Source of the DNA: Collinsella sp.
GTDB lineage: Bacteria; Actinomycetota; Coriobacteriia; Coriobacteriales; Coriobacteriaceae
Reading direction: 5' to 3'
DNA: 17,005 nucleotides
Assembly: GCA_022720335.1 (NCBI GenBank)
Contig: JAIHVJ010000045.1
Coordinates: forward strand, 1 to 17,005
The position numbers and the translations under genes were made by a program. This document shows, piece by piece, positions 8,394 through 15,516 of this stretch; position 1 is the stretch's first letter, and each line of letters starts with the position of its first letter. The notes below the pieces were generated by a model. That model searched no databases. It had not been told where the DNA came from and saw nothing but the letters and a program-made list of their open reading frames with translations.

Positions 8394-8452
8394 TACCATG
8401 ACAGGCAATGTATTTGACGTACGACCCGCCGAGCTTGCCCCGGCGGGCTTTT
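8394..8452 (+). promoter_or_regulatory. Promoter-like hexamer and terminator-like hairpin before mfd
   Basis: TACCAT (8394-8399) with TTGAGC (8369-8374), spaced 19 bp, is a possible promoter. Downstream, CCCGCCG (8425-8431) pairs with CGGCGGG (8441-8447) and is followed by CTTTT (8448-8452). If transcription starts near 8406 the hairpin lies in the mfd leader, as an attenuator would. If not, it is simply the nth terminator with a short T-run. The hairpin is seen; its role is inference. Confidence 0.55.
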
Positions 8453-8477
8453 GGCGTTGCGATGCCGGAGGAACAGC

Positions 8478-11400
8478 ATGCTCATTCACCGTATAGCCGC
8501 GCAGCTCTACACTGCCGAGGCGCTGCAGACCGTCGAGGTCGGACTCGATGCCGGCGAGGACGTGACGCTGGCCGTGTCGCAGTCGGGTCGCACGCTTATG
8601 GCGGCCGCCCAGTTTGCGCGCCGTCCGCGCCCGACGGTCTACATTGTGAGCGGCGAGGATGCGGCCGATCGCGCCGCGCGCAGCCTTGCCGCCTACGTGG
8701 GTCTGGCACACGTGTGCCGTTTTCCCGAGCGCAAGGACTATCCGTGGCGCGAGCAGGCGCCCGACGATGCTGTGGTTGCCCAGCGCTGCGAGGCCCTGGG
8801 ACGCATCGTTCGCGGTGACAACTGCATCATGGTCGCCTCGGCCCGCGCGTTGCTGCGTTGCGTGCCGCCAGTCGAGAGCCGCTACTGGGAGTCCACGACC
8901 TTCGCGGTGGGCGAGGAGATTCCTTTTGACGAGGTGCCGCAGCGCCTGGTGGGCATGGGCTACACCAATGCCGGCGCCGCCGACGCGCCTGGTCTGTTCC
9001 GCGTGCACGGCGACACCGTCGAGGTGTTCCCCGCGCAGGAAAAAGCGCCCGTGCGCATCGAGTTCTTCGGCGACGAGATCGATCGCATCCGTCGCATGGT
9101 GAGCTCAACGGGGCAGACCATCGGCAACGAGGACAGCATCGAGATCTTCCCCTGCCGTGAGCTGGCGCTTACCGACGAGGCCGTCCACAACATGCATGTG
9201 GCGCTTTATCGCGCCAGCCAGGACGACAGCAAACTGGCAGCGCTGCTCGAGATGGTGGATGCGCGCATCGTCACGCCCGAGCTCGACCGCTTTTTGCCGG
9301 TGATGTACGGCCAGACCGTGAGCCCGCTGGCGCACGTGAGCGGCAAGGCGCTCGTGGTGCTGTCCGAGCCGCGCTCGCTGTTCGACGATTGCCTGCGTGC
9401 CTACGAGGATATCGAGGCCCGTGCCGGCGAGGCGGGGGTCGACCGACTGGATGGCCTGTATGTACGTGCCCAGCAGCTCGATTTTGGTGCTCAGCAGCGC
9501 CTGAACTACGTAAGCCTCATCCGTGCCGGCGGTGCGGTTACGGCCGAGCTCAAGATTGAGCAGCCGGCCATCGCGGGTTCGGACAATCGCTTTATGACGC
9601 GCATTCAGGAAGTCGTGGGCAAGCGTTACGCCTGCGTGTTTGCCATTCCCGACCGCGGTGCGCGCGAGTCGATGGAGCTCACCTTTGGCGACGAGGGCAT
9701 TACCTTTGAGGAATCGCTGACCGCGGCGCCCGAAAACGCCGGCGTCATTGGCGAGCGCGTGCGCGTGGCGGCGGCAGATTCTGCCGACCGTGCTGCCCGT
9801 CAGGATGCCCATGCTGCAATTCGCGAGCGCAAGGCCGATGCGCTCAACGCCCGCTCGCTCGAGGCAGGTGCCGCCCAGGCAGCCGCCGGCGCCGCCGTGC
9901 CTACTATCTCGCGCGGACGCGTGACCTTTGTCGATGCCGCTCTGCCGCAGGGCGTGGTGGTGCCCGATGCCAACCTGGCCGTGTTCTCGATTGCCGACCT
10001 CAACGCCCGCATGGACGCCAACCGCGCGCGCAGCCGCCGCAAGGTGGACATTACGCAGATCACATTCCCGTTTAAGCCGGGCGACTACGTGGTGCACGCC
10101 ACTCATGGCATCGCACTCTTTAGCGAGATCGCGCGCCAAGAAGTGGGCGGCAAGGAGCGCGACTACTTTTTGCTGGAATATGCCGACGGCGACAAGCTCT
10201 ACGTGCCGCTCGAGCAGGTCGACCGCATCACGCGATACGTCGGTCCCGACGGTGACAAGCCGCGCCTGACCAGGCTCAATACCGCCGACTGGACGCGTGC
10301 CACCAACAAGGCACGCAAGAACGCCAAAAAGCTGGCGTTTGACCTGGTCGATCTGTATACGCGCCGCTCGTCGATTACCGGTATCGCCTGCCCGCCCGAC
10401 ACGCCCGAGCAGATCGAGATGGAGGAGAGCTTCCCCTACGACGAGACGCGCGACCAGCTGGAGGCTATCGCCGACATCAAGGCCGACATGGAGGCGCCCA
10501 AGCCCATGGACCGCCTGCTGTGCGGCGACGTGGGTTTCGGCAAGACCGAGGTTGCCCTGCGCGCGGCGTTTAAGTGCGTGGACTCCGGCCGCCAAGTCAT
10601 GGTGCTCTGCCCCACGACCATTCTGGCCCAGCAGCACTACGAGACGTTCTTTGAGCGCTTTGCTCCGTTTGGCCTGGAGGTCGAAGTGCTCAGCCGCTTC
10701 CGCACCCCGGCGCAGCAGAAGCGCGCGCTCAAGGCGTTTGCCGAGGGCACGATTGATGTGCTCATCGGCACGCACCGCTTGCTTTCTGCCGACGTGAACC
10801 CCAAGAACCTGGGCATGGTGATCATCGACGAGGAGCAGCGCTTTGGCGTGCAGCACAAGGAACAGCTCAAGAACCTGCGTGAGCAAATCGACGTGCTCAC
10901 GCTTTCGGCAACGCCTATTCCGCGAACCATGCAGATGGCCACGAGCGGCGTGCGCGACATGAGCCTGATCACCACACCGCCGACCGGGCGTCGTCCCGTG
11001 ATCGTGCACGTGGGGGAGTACGACCCCGACGTGGTGAGTGCGGCGATTCGCCTGGAGGTGGGCCGCGGCGGTCAGGTGTATTACGTGTCCAACCGCGTCA
11101 AGACCATCGATGATGCCGTGGCGCGCGTGCACGAGGCCGCGCCCGAGGCACGTGTGGGCGTGGCGCATGGCAAGATGAGCCCGCGCGAGGTCGAGGACGT
11201 GATGATCGAGTTCGCGACCAAAAAGATCGACGTGCTCATCGCCACGACCATCGTGGAAAGCGGCATCGACAACGCGACCGCCAACACGCTGATCATCGAG
11301 GACTCGCAGCGCCTGGGCCTGGCGCAGCTCTACCAGCTCAAGGGCCGTGTGGGCCGCTCTGCCACGCAGGCCTACGCGTACTTTATGTTCCCGGGTGAGC

Positions 11401-12110
11401 TGCCGCTCACCGAGGAGGCAACGGCGCGCCTGACCGCGCTTTCCGAATTCCAGGACCTGGGCAGCGGCATGCGCATCGCCATGCGCGACCTGGAGATCCG
11501 CGGCGCCGGCTCGCTTATGGGCGCCGAGCAGCACGGCAACCTGTCGAGTGTGGGCTTTGACCTGTTTACGCAGATGCTGGGACAGGCCGTGGCCGAGGCG
11601 CGCGGCGACGACGATGCCGGCGTGGAGGCGGCGAGCGTGGGTATTAACCTGCCGGCCGACTACTTCTTGTCCGAGGAGTACCTGCCGGCGGTGGACCAGC
11701 GCGTGCTCGTGTACCGTAAGCTCGCAGCGGCCGAGGACCTGGAGAGCATTGACGAGGTGCAGGAAGAGACCGAGGCCGCGCATGGTGAGCTGCCGTTGGC
11801 GGGACTCAACCTGTTCAATCGCGCGCGCATCCGCATTCGCGGCGAGCGCCTGGGGCTCGAGAGCGTCACGCTCAGCGGCGGTCGCATCACGTTTTTGGGC
11901 GTCGACGTGCCCAAGAAGGTGGCCTTTGAGCTTAAGACCCGCTATGGCGCGGTGAACTTCCCCAAGAGCCGCAAGTTGTCGGTGCCCTACAAGGCGGGCG
12001 CCGGCGCGGGCAGCGGCCTGGGTCGCGGTCTCGACGCCAACGACGGCACCGGCCCCGTGGCCGCGGCACTCATGCTGCTGCAGCAATTAGGCGCGAGCGA
12101 CGATGACTAA
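8478..12110 (+). CDS. mfd: Transcription-repair coupling factor Mfd
   Basis: The 1210-residue protein removes stalled RNA polymerase from damaged template and recruits UvrA. The N-terminal UvrB-like region spans about 1-215 (conserved LFRVHGDTVEVFP, then VRIEFFGDEIDRIRRM). The CarD-like RNA-polymerase-interacting domain spans about 531-590 (FKPGDYVVHATHGIALF ... YVPLEQVDRITRYVG). The helicase core has Walker A GDVGFGKT (683-690, K689), DEEQ (784-787), LSATPIPRTM and LKGRVGRS near 955-962. The TRCF C-terminal domain lies around 1070-1150 (YLPAVDQRVLVYRKL). At 1210 residues it is about 60 longer than E. coli Mfd (1148). Part of the excess is an Ala-rich stretch at about 430-475 before the RNA-polymerase domain, plus a Gly-rich tail. 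The start is ATG 8478, with GGAGGAA at 8467-8473. A PAP2 gene starts 12 bases after the stop, probably on the same transcript. Confidence 0.98.
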   Translation: MLIHRIAAQLYTAEALQTVEVGLDAGEDVTLAVSQSGRTLMAAAQFARRPRPTVYIVSGEDAADRAARSLAAYVGLAHVCRFPERKDYPWREQAPDDAVVAQRCEALGRIVRGDNCIMVASARALLRCVPPVESRYWESTTFAVGEEIPFDEVPQRLVGMGYTNAGAADAPGLFRVHGDTVEVFPAQEKAPVRIEFFGDEIDRIRRMVSSTGQTIGNEDSIEIFPCRELALTDEAVHNMHVALYRASQDDSKLAALLEMVDARIVTPELDRFLPVMYGQTVSPLAHVSGKALVVLSEPRSLFDDCLRAYEDIEARAGEAGVDRLDGLYVRAQQLDFGAQQRLNYVSLIRAGGAVTAELKIEQPAIAGSDNRFMTRIQEVVGKRYACVFAIPDRGARESMELTFGDEGITFEESLTAAPENAGVIGERVRVAAADSADRAARQDAHAAIRERKADALNARSLEAGAAQAAAGAAVPTISRGRVTFVDAALPQGVVVPDANLAVFSIADLNARMDANRARSRRKVDITQITFPFKPGDYVVHATHGIALFSEIARQEVGGKERDYFLLEYADGDKLYVPLEQVDRITRYVGPDGDKPRLTRLNTADWTRATNKARKNAKKLAFDLVDLYTRRSSITGIACPPDTPEQIEMEESFPYDETRDQLEAIADIKADMEAPKPMDRLLCGDVGFGKTEVALRAAFKCVDSGRQVMVLCPTTILAQQHYETFFERFAPFGLEVEVLSRFRTPAQQKRALKAFAEGTIDVLIGTHRLLSADVNPKNLGMVIIDEEQRFGVQHKEQLKNLREQIDVLTLSATPIPRTMQMATSGVRDMSLITTPPTGRRPVIVHVGEYDPDVVSAAIRLEVGRGGQVYYVSNRVKTIDDAVARVHEAAPEARVGVAHGKMSPREVEDVMIEFATKKIDVLIATTIVESGIDNATANTLIIEDSQRLGLAQLYQLKGRVGRSATQAYAYFMFPGELPLTEEATARLTALSEFQDLGSGMRIAMRDLEIRGAGSLMGAEQHGNLSSVGFDLFTQMLGQAVAEARGDDDAGVEAASVGINLPADYFLSEEYLPAVDQRVLVYRKLAAAEDLESIDEVQEETEAAHGELPLAGLNLFNRARIRIRGERLGLESVTLSGGRITFLGVDVPKKVAFELKTRYGAVNFPKSRKLSVPYKAGAGAGSGLGRGLDANDGTGPVAAALMLLQQLGASDDD

Positions 12111-12122
12111 CAAGTAGGGGGC

Positions 12123-12827
12123 GTGGCGGGGCAGAGCTACCAGTTGGGCGTTATGCTCGTGCGCGCGGTGCGTCCCGACTCCAGGGGCAGCAAATGGCTT
12201 GCCGCGCTCGGCATCCTCGTCAACGTTGGCCTGACCGGCTACGAGATCGTTTCGTCCCTGAGGGTTGGCGGTGAACTCATTGCGGCTCAGTTGGTGCTGA
12301 CGTTTGTGCTGGTCATCGCTGCCAACCTTATCGTCTATCGCCTCACGCGCACGACCGAGCCCGACGAGCTCACGCGCTGGGCGTTGATGGTGCTTGCCGT
12401 GTGGATCGCTCAGGCCATCATCCTCAACGTGATCGTCAAGCCACTGTGGTCGCGCCCGCGCATGCGCGTGATCGAGGTCACGCCGGGGCTCAATTTTCAG
12501 CCGTGGTGGGTGATCGGCAATCCCGACAAGTGGACCTATATCGCCGCCGGCGTGATCAAGGACGGGTTCAAGTCGTTTGCGAGCGGACACACGGCGCATG
12601 CGGCGATCGGCCTTATGCTCGCCGGGCTTCCCACGGCAGCCTTTAAGGAAAAACCGTCGCGTCGCCGCGTGATTTTTTGGGCGGCGGCTGTGATCGCGGC
12701 GCTCGTCGCCTTTGGGCGCATCGTGATCGGTGCGCACTTTTTGAGTGACGTGAGCTGCGGTTTTGCCCTGGTACTGGCACTTGAGTGCCTTGCCGCGCGC
12801 ATTGCTTATCCGGACGGCGTACAATAG
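12123..12827 (+). CDS. PAP2-superfamily membrane phosphatase
   Basis: The protein has up to 234 residues and about five to six membrane helices. All three PAP2 motifs are present. K106-PLWS-RP is motif 1 with the spacing often seen in bacteria, SGH ends at H156 (FASGHTAHA) and R199-x5-H205-x3-D209 is motif 3. H156 and H205 are the expected catalytic histidines, so it should be active on a phosphate ester. Related enzymes act on undecaprenyl diphosphate, phosphatidate or phosphatidylglycerophosphate at the outer membrane face; which one applies is unknown. The start is uncertain. GTG 12123 has AGGGGG only one base upstream. In-frame TTG 12141 has GGGG about nine bases upstream, and ATG 12153 has little. 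Homology to the first helix begins near residue 25, so all remain possible. It follows mfd by 12 bases and its end overlaps the likely promoter of the next gene. Confidence 0.88.
   Translation: MAGQSYQLGVMLVRAVRPDSRGSKWLAALGILVNVGLTGYEIVSSLRVGGELIAAQLVLTFVLVIAANLIVYRLTRTTEPDELTRWALMVLAVWIAQAIILNVIVKPLWSRPRMRVIEVTPGLNFQPWWVIGNPDKWTYIAAGVIKDGFKSFASGHTAHAAIGLMLAGLPTAAFKEKPSRRRVIFWAAAVIAALVAFGRIVIGAHFLSDVSCGFALVLALECLAARIAYPDGVQ
12820..12825 (+). promoter_or_regulatory. Possible -10 box of the threonine aldolase gene
   Basis: TACAAT matches five of six consensus bases. It overlaps the last codons of the PAP2 gene and lies 48 bases before ATG 12873. No good -35 box at 16-18 bp was seen. Confidence 0.4.
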
Positions 12828-12872
12828 CCCCGTTTGAATCATCGGGCCCGTGCCCGGCTAGAGAGGATTGCC

Positions 12873-13898
12873 ATGCTCGCGTTTAACAACGATTATTCCC
12901 ACGGCGCACATCCGGCAGTGCTGCAGGCGCTCGTCGACACCAATATGGAGCCGCAGCCCGGCTACGGTACCGATGCGCACACCGAGCGTGCCAAGCAGCT
13001 TATCCGTGAGGCCTGTCAGGCCCCCGATGCCGACGTGTTTTTTCTGGTGGGCGGCACGCAGGCCAACGCGACGGTGATCGACATGCTGCTTGCGCCCTAC
13101 GAGGGCGTCGTTGCCGCCGAGACTGGCCACGTCGCCTGCCACGAGGCGGGCGCAATCGAGTTTGGCGGCCACAAGGTGCTCACCATCCCCGGCTACGAGG
13201 GCAAGATGCACGCCGAGGACCTCGAGAACTATATCCAGGTGTTCTACGAAAACGAGAGCTACGAGCACACGGTGTTCCCGGGCGCCGTGTACGTGAGCCT
13301 ATCGACTGAGTACGGCACGCTGTATTCCAAGGCCGAGCTCGCGGCGATTCATGCGGTGTGCCAGAAGCGTGAGATTCCGCTGTTTGTGGACGGCGCCCGC
13401 CTGGCCTATGCGCTGGCGGCCGATGAGTGCGACATTACCCTGCCCGAGCTGGCGCAGCTGTGCGACGCGTTCTACATCGGCGGCACCAAGTGCGGCGCGC
13501 TTTGCGGCGAGGCCGTGGTGTTTTGCGGCATGCACGCCCCGGCGCATCCCATTCCGCGCATTAAGCAGCACGGCGCGTTGCTGGCCAAGGGCCGCCTGAC
13601 GGGCGTGCAATTCGAGGCTCTTTTTACCGACGGCCTGTATTTTGAGATTGGTCGCCAGGCGATTGAGACCGCTCAGGCGCTGCGTCGCGTACTGCACGAG
13701 CGCGGCTACCAGTTCTTCTTGGAGACGCCTACAAACCAGCAGTTTGTGATTCTGCCCAACGAGGACATGGCCCGCATTCGCGAGCATGCCTCGATCGAGT
13801 ACTGGGAAAAGTACGACGAGACCCACACGGTGGTGCGTTTTTGCACCAGCTGGGCCACGACGCAGGAGGATATCGACGCGTTGGCGGCTGTCCTGTAG
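12873..13898 (+). CDS. ltaE: Low-specificity L-threonine aldolase-type PLP enzyme
   Basis: The 341-residue protein belongs to the beta-eliminating lyase group (fold type I PLP enzymes). It probably cleaves L-threonine or allo-threonine to glycine and acetaldehyde in the cytoplasm. It opens FNNDYSHGAHPAVLQAL, the usual family start, followed by the glycine/asparagine cofactor segment VGGTQANATVI (about 65-75), ETGHVACHEAGA (about 89-100), FVDGARLAYAL with the PLP-ring Asp, and YIGGTKCGAL with Schiff-base lysine K206. The start is ATG 12873, with GAGAGG at 12861-12866; an in-frame start at 12834 would cover the ribosome site. A likely promoter at 12820 and a terminator at 13917 make it a single-gene unit. 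Members of this family vary in substrate, including phenylserine-type and other beta-hydroxy amino acids, so the exact specificity is a family-level call. Confidence 0.92.
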   Translation: MLAFNNDYSHGAHPAVLQALVDTNMEPQPGYGTDAHTERAKQLIREACQAPDADVFFLVGGTQANATVIDMLLAPYEGVVAAETGHVACHEAGAIEFGGHKVLTIPGYEGKMHAEDLENYIQVFYENESYEHTVFPGAVYVSLSTEYGTLYSKAELAAIHAVCQKREIPLFVDGARLAYALAADECDITLPELAQLCDAFYIGGTKCGALCGEAVVFCGMHAPAHPIPRIKQHGALLAKGRLTGVQFEALFTDGLYFEIGRQAIETAQALRRVLHERGYQFFLETPTNQQFVILPNEDMARIREHASIEYWEKYDETHTVVRFCTSWATTQEDIDALAAVL

Positions 13899-13916
13899 CC
13901 TGATGTAATGACAAGG

Positions 13917-13960
13917 GGCCGCCCTACGCCTGAGCTTGGCGCAGGGCGGCCTTTGCTTTT
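13917..13960 (+). terminator. Rho-independent terminator of the threonine aldolase gene
   Basis: GGCCGCCCT (13917-13925) pairs with AGGGCGGCC (13943-13951); an inner CGCC/GGCG stem (13927-13930 with 13938-13941) closes loop TGAGCTT. The tail is CTTTGCTTTT, a broken T-run. It ends only about 16 bases before the next start codon, so some read-through into the acetyltransferase gene is possible. Confidence 0.8.
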
Positions 13961-13976
13961 GGGGGAGAAGGGTTGT

Positions 13977-14567
13977 ATGACCGAGATGTCCGAGCCGACG
14001 ATTCGCCTGGCGACGCCCGATGATGCGCCGGAGTTGCTTGCCATTTACGAGCCGTATGTGCGCGAGACGGCGATTACCTGCGAATACGAGGTGCCGAGCG
14101 TTGAGGAGTTCGCCGGGCGCATCGAGCGTACGCTCAAGCGCTATCCGTATTTGGTGATGGAGTTGGACGGGCGTCCGGTAGGCTATGCCTATGTGAGTCA
14201 GCTCAACAGCCGCGAGGCATACGACTGGTCGGTCGAGACATCGATCTACCTGGCACGCGATGTGCGCCATGGCGGGCTGGGTCGCAAACTGCACGACGCG
14301 CTCAAGCAATGCCTGGTCGCGATGGGCATCACCAACATGTGCGCGCTCATTGCCGTGCCGCACGATAAGGACGACGAGTATCTGACGCACAACAGTCAGG
14401 ATTTCCATGCCCATATGGGATATCGCCTGGTGGGCGCCTTCGACCGCTGCGCCCAAAAGTTCGGCCGCTGGTACGACATGTGCTGGATGGAGCTGGTCCT
14501 GGCTGAGCGCACACCCAACCAACCCAAACCAACCTGGTTCCCCGACCTCCCCAAACCTACCATTTAG
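13977..14567 (+). CDS. GNAT N-acetyltransferase, phosphinothricin acetyltransferase-like
   Basis: The 196-residue protein is a single GNAT domain (about 8-175) of the Pat/Bar/MnaT type. It should transfer acetyl from acetyl-CoA to the amino group of a small amino-acid-like substrate. Diagnostic segments are YDWSVETSIYLARDVRHGGL, which contains the acetyl-CoA binding motif RxxGxG (R97, G100, G102), and the C-terminal FGRWYDMCWMELVL typical of this group. Relatives act on phosphinothricin, methionine sulfoximine or methionine sulfone, where they detoxify analogues; the natural substrate is unknown here. The start is ATG 13977, with GGGAGAAGGG close upstream; ATG 13986 is an alternative. The last 20 residues are Pro/Asn-rich (TPNQPKPTWFPDLPKPTI), beyond the normal domain end. 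They run into sequence resembling an intergenic repeat at 14568, so the tail may be recently acquired. The gene converges on the GntR gene, 21 bases away. Confidence 0.9.
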   Translation: MTEMSEPTIRLATPDDAPELLAIYEPYVRETAITCEYEVPSVEEFAGRIERTLKRYPYLVMELDGRPVGYAYVSQLNSREAYDWSVETSIYLARDVRHGGLGRKLHDALKQCLVAMGITNMCALIAVPHDKDDEYLTHNSQDFHAHMGYRLVGAFDRCAQKFGRWYDMCWMELVLAERTPNQPKPTWFPDLPKPTI

Positions 14568-14588
14568 GGACAGGTTTATTTTGGCAGG

Positions 14589-15311
14589 TTAGCCGATGGG
14601 CTCGGTGTATTTGGCGCGGTCGGTGCGCTGGATGCGCTTGGAGACGTGGAGCGGGCGGCCGTCGGTGTCGTAGACGTAGTCGGTGATCAGGATCAGCGCC
14701 TGCCCGCGCTCAACGTTGAGCAAAAACGCCTCGTTTTGCGAGGCGTAGCACACCTCAAAGGTCTTATGTCCCTGTGCCGGCGCGCGATGGAACTCCTGTC
14801 GCAGCGTGGCGTAGAGCGAACCGTTAATATCGCGATCGATGAGCGTCTCGAAGCTTGGCGGCAGGTAGGTGGTCTCCAGGCACAGCGGCGCGTCGTCCAG
14901 GTAGCGCAGGCGGACAAGTTTGACGAGCTTGCTGCCCACGGCGGCGTCAAAGAACTTAGCTATGCTGCCGGCCGCCTTGGCAAAGCCCGAGTCCACGGTG
15001 CGCGTGGTGGGCTTCATGCCCTGGCCTTCGACCTGCTTGGTATAGCTCGAAAACACCAGGTTGTTCTCGTGGAGCGCGGGCGTGTCGGCCACAAAGGCGC
15101 CACGCCCGCGCTCGGTGCGCACCAGGCCCTCATCAACGAGCACCTTAAGGGCGTGGCGCACGGTGCTGCGCGACAGCCCCGATTCGTCCATGAGCTCCAT
15201 CTCGGACGGCAGCTTGTCTCCGCGTGCGTAGATGCCGGCGGCGATGCGGTCGCGAAGCGTACCCGCCAAGCGCTCGTATTGGCTCAGTTTCTTTTTAGAT
15301 GAAGCGTTCAT
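14589..15311 (-). CDS. GntR/HutC-family transcriptional regulator with UTRA domain
   Basis: The 240-residue protein has an N-terminal GntR winged helix (about 12-76: LRDRIAAGIYARGDKLPSEM, LSRSTVRHALKVLVDEGLV, wing RTERGRGAFVA). A UTRA effector domain follows (about 95-235), with characteristic VRLRYLDDAPLCLETTYLP. HutC-group proteins are usually repressors released by a sugar phosphate, amino sugar or related ligand. The start at 15311 gives a protein beginning shortly before the conserved helix; the ribosome site is weak. It is divergent from the SIS-domain gene at 15517, with repeated TTGTATG-like motifs between, so control of that gene and of itself is likely. The effector may then be the substrate of the SIS enzyme, for example a phosphorylated Amadori product; that is inference. 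This is the only minus-strand gene in the window. Confidence 0.94.
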   Translation of the reverse strand: MNASSKKKLSQYERLAGTLRDRIAAGIYARGDKLPSEMELMDESGLSRSTVRHALKVLVDEGLVRTERGRGAFVADTPALHENNLVFSSYTKQVEGQGMKPTTRTVDSGFAKAAGSIAKFFDAAVGSKLVKLVRLRYLDDAPLCLETTYLPPSFETLIDRDINGSLYATLRQEFHRAPAQGHKTFEVCYASQNEAFLLNVERGQALILITDYVYDTDGRPLHVSKRIQRTDRAKYTEPIG

Positions 15312-15328
15312 GCGATCAGCCTATATCT

Positions 15329-15478
15329 AACTTGTATGCTTATCTAAGCAAGCATGTATTCAACACAACAATAAAACCGCTGGTATCGAGCTACCGAAAA
15401 CCTTACCAGCAAAATTTCTAAGACAAATATAGCATACAACTAGTCGACATAACCAAAACATGTATGTAACTTGTATGC
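15329..15478. promoter_or_regulatory. Divergent operator region with repeated TTGTATG motif
   Basis: AACTTGTATGC occurs twice exactly, at 15329-15339 and 15468-15478. An inverted near-copy, GCATACAACTA, lies at 15432-15442, and AACATGTATG (one mismatch) at 15457-15466. The first copy runs into the perfect palindrome TGCTTA-tc-TAAGCA (15337-15350). TCGACA (15444-15449) is a possible -35 box for the rightward gene; the repeats would overlap its -10 region (TAACTT 15467-15472). The gap is AT-rich compared with its surroundings. These are likely binding sites of the adjacent GntR-family protein. Confidence 0.7.
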
Positions 15479-15516
15479 CATCGAGAGCATCAAACGAGAA
15501 GAAAGGCTGATGCACG

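Noticed and set aside
9105..12086. A very long open frame on the minus strand opposite mfd (993 codons)
   Set aside because: It is the antisense shadow of mfd. High GC in third codon positions removes stops on the opposite strand; its translation is rich in His, Arg and Leu with no recognisable motif, whereas the plus strand encodes full Mfd.
13299..14522. Minus-strand open frame spanning the threonine aldolase and acetyltransferase genes (407 codons)
   Set aside because: It crosses two well-supported plus-strand genes and a terminator, and shows no recognisable domain.
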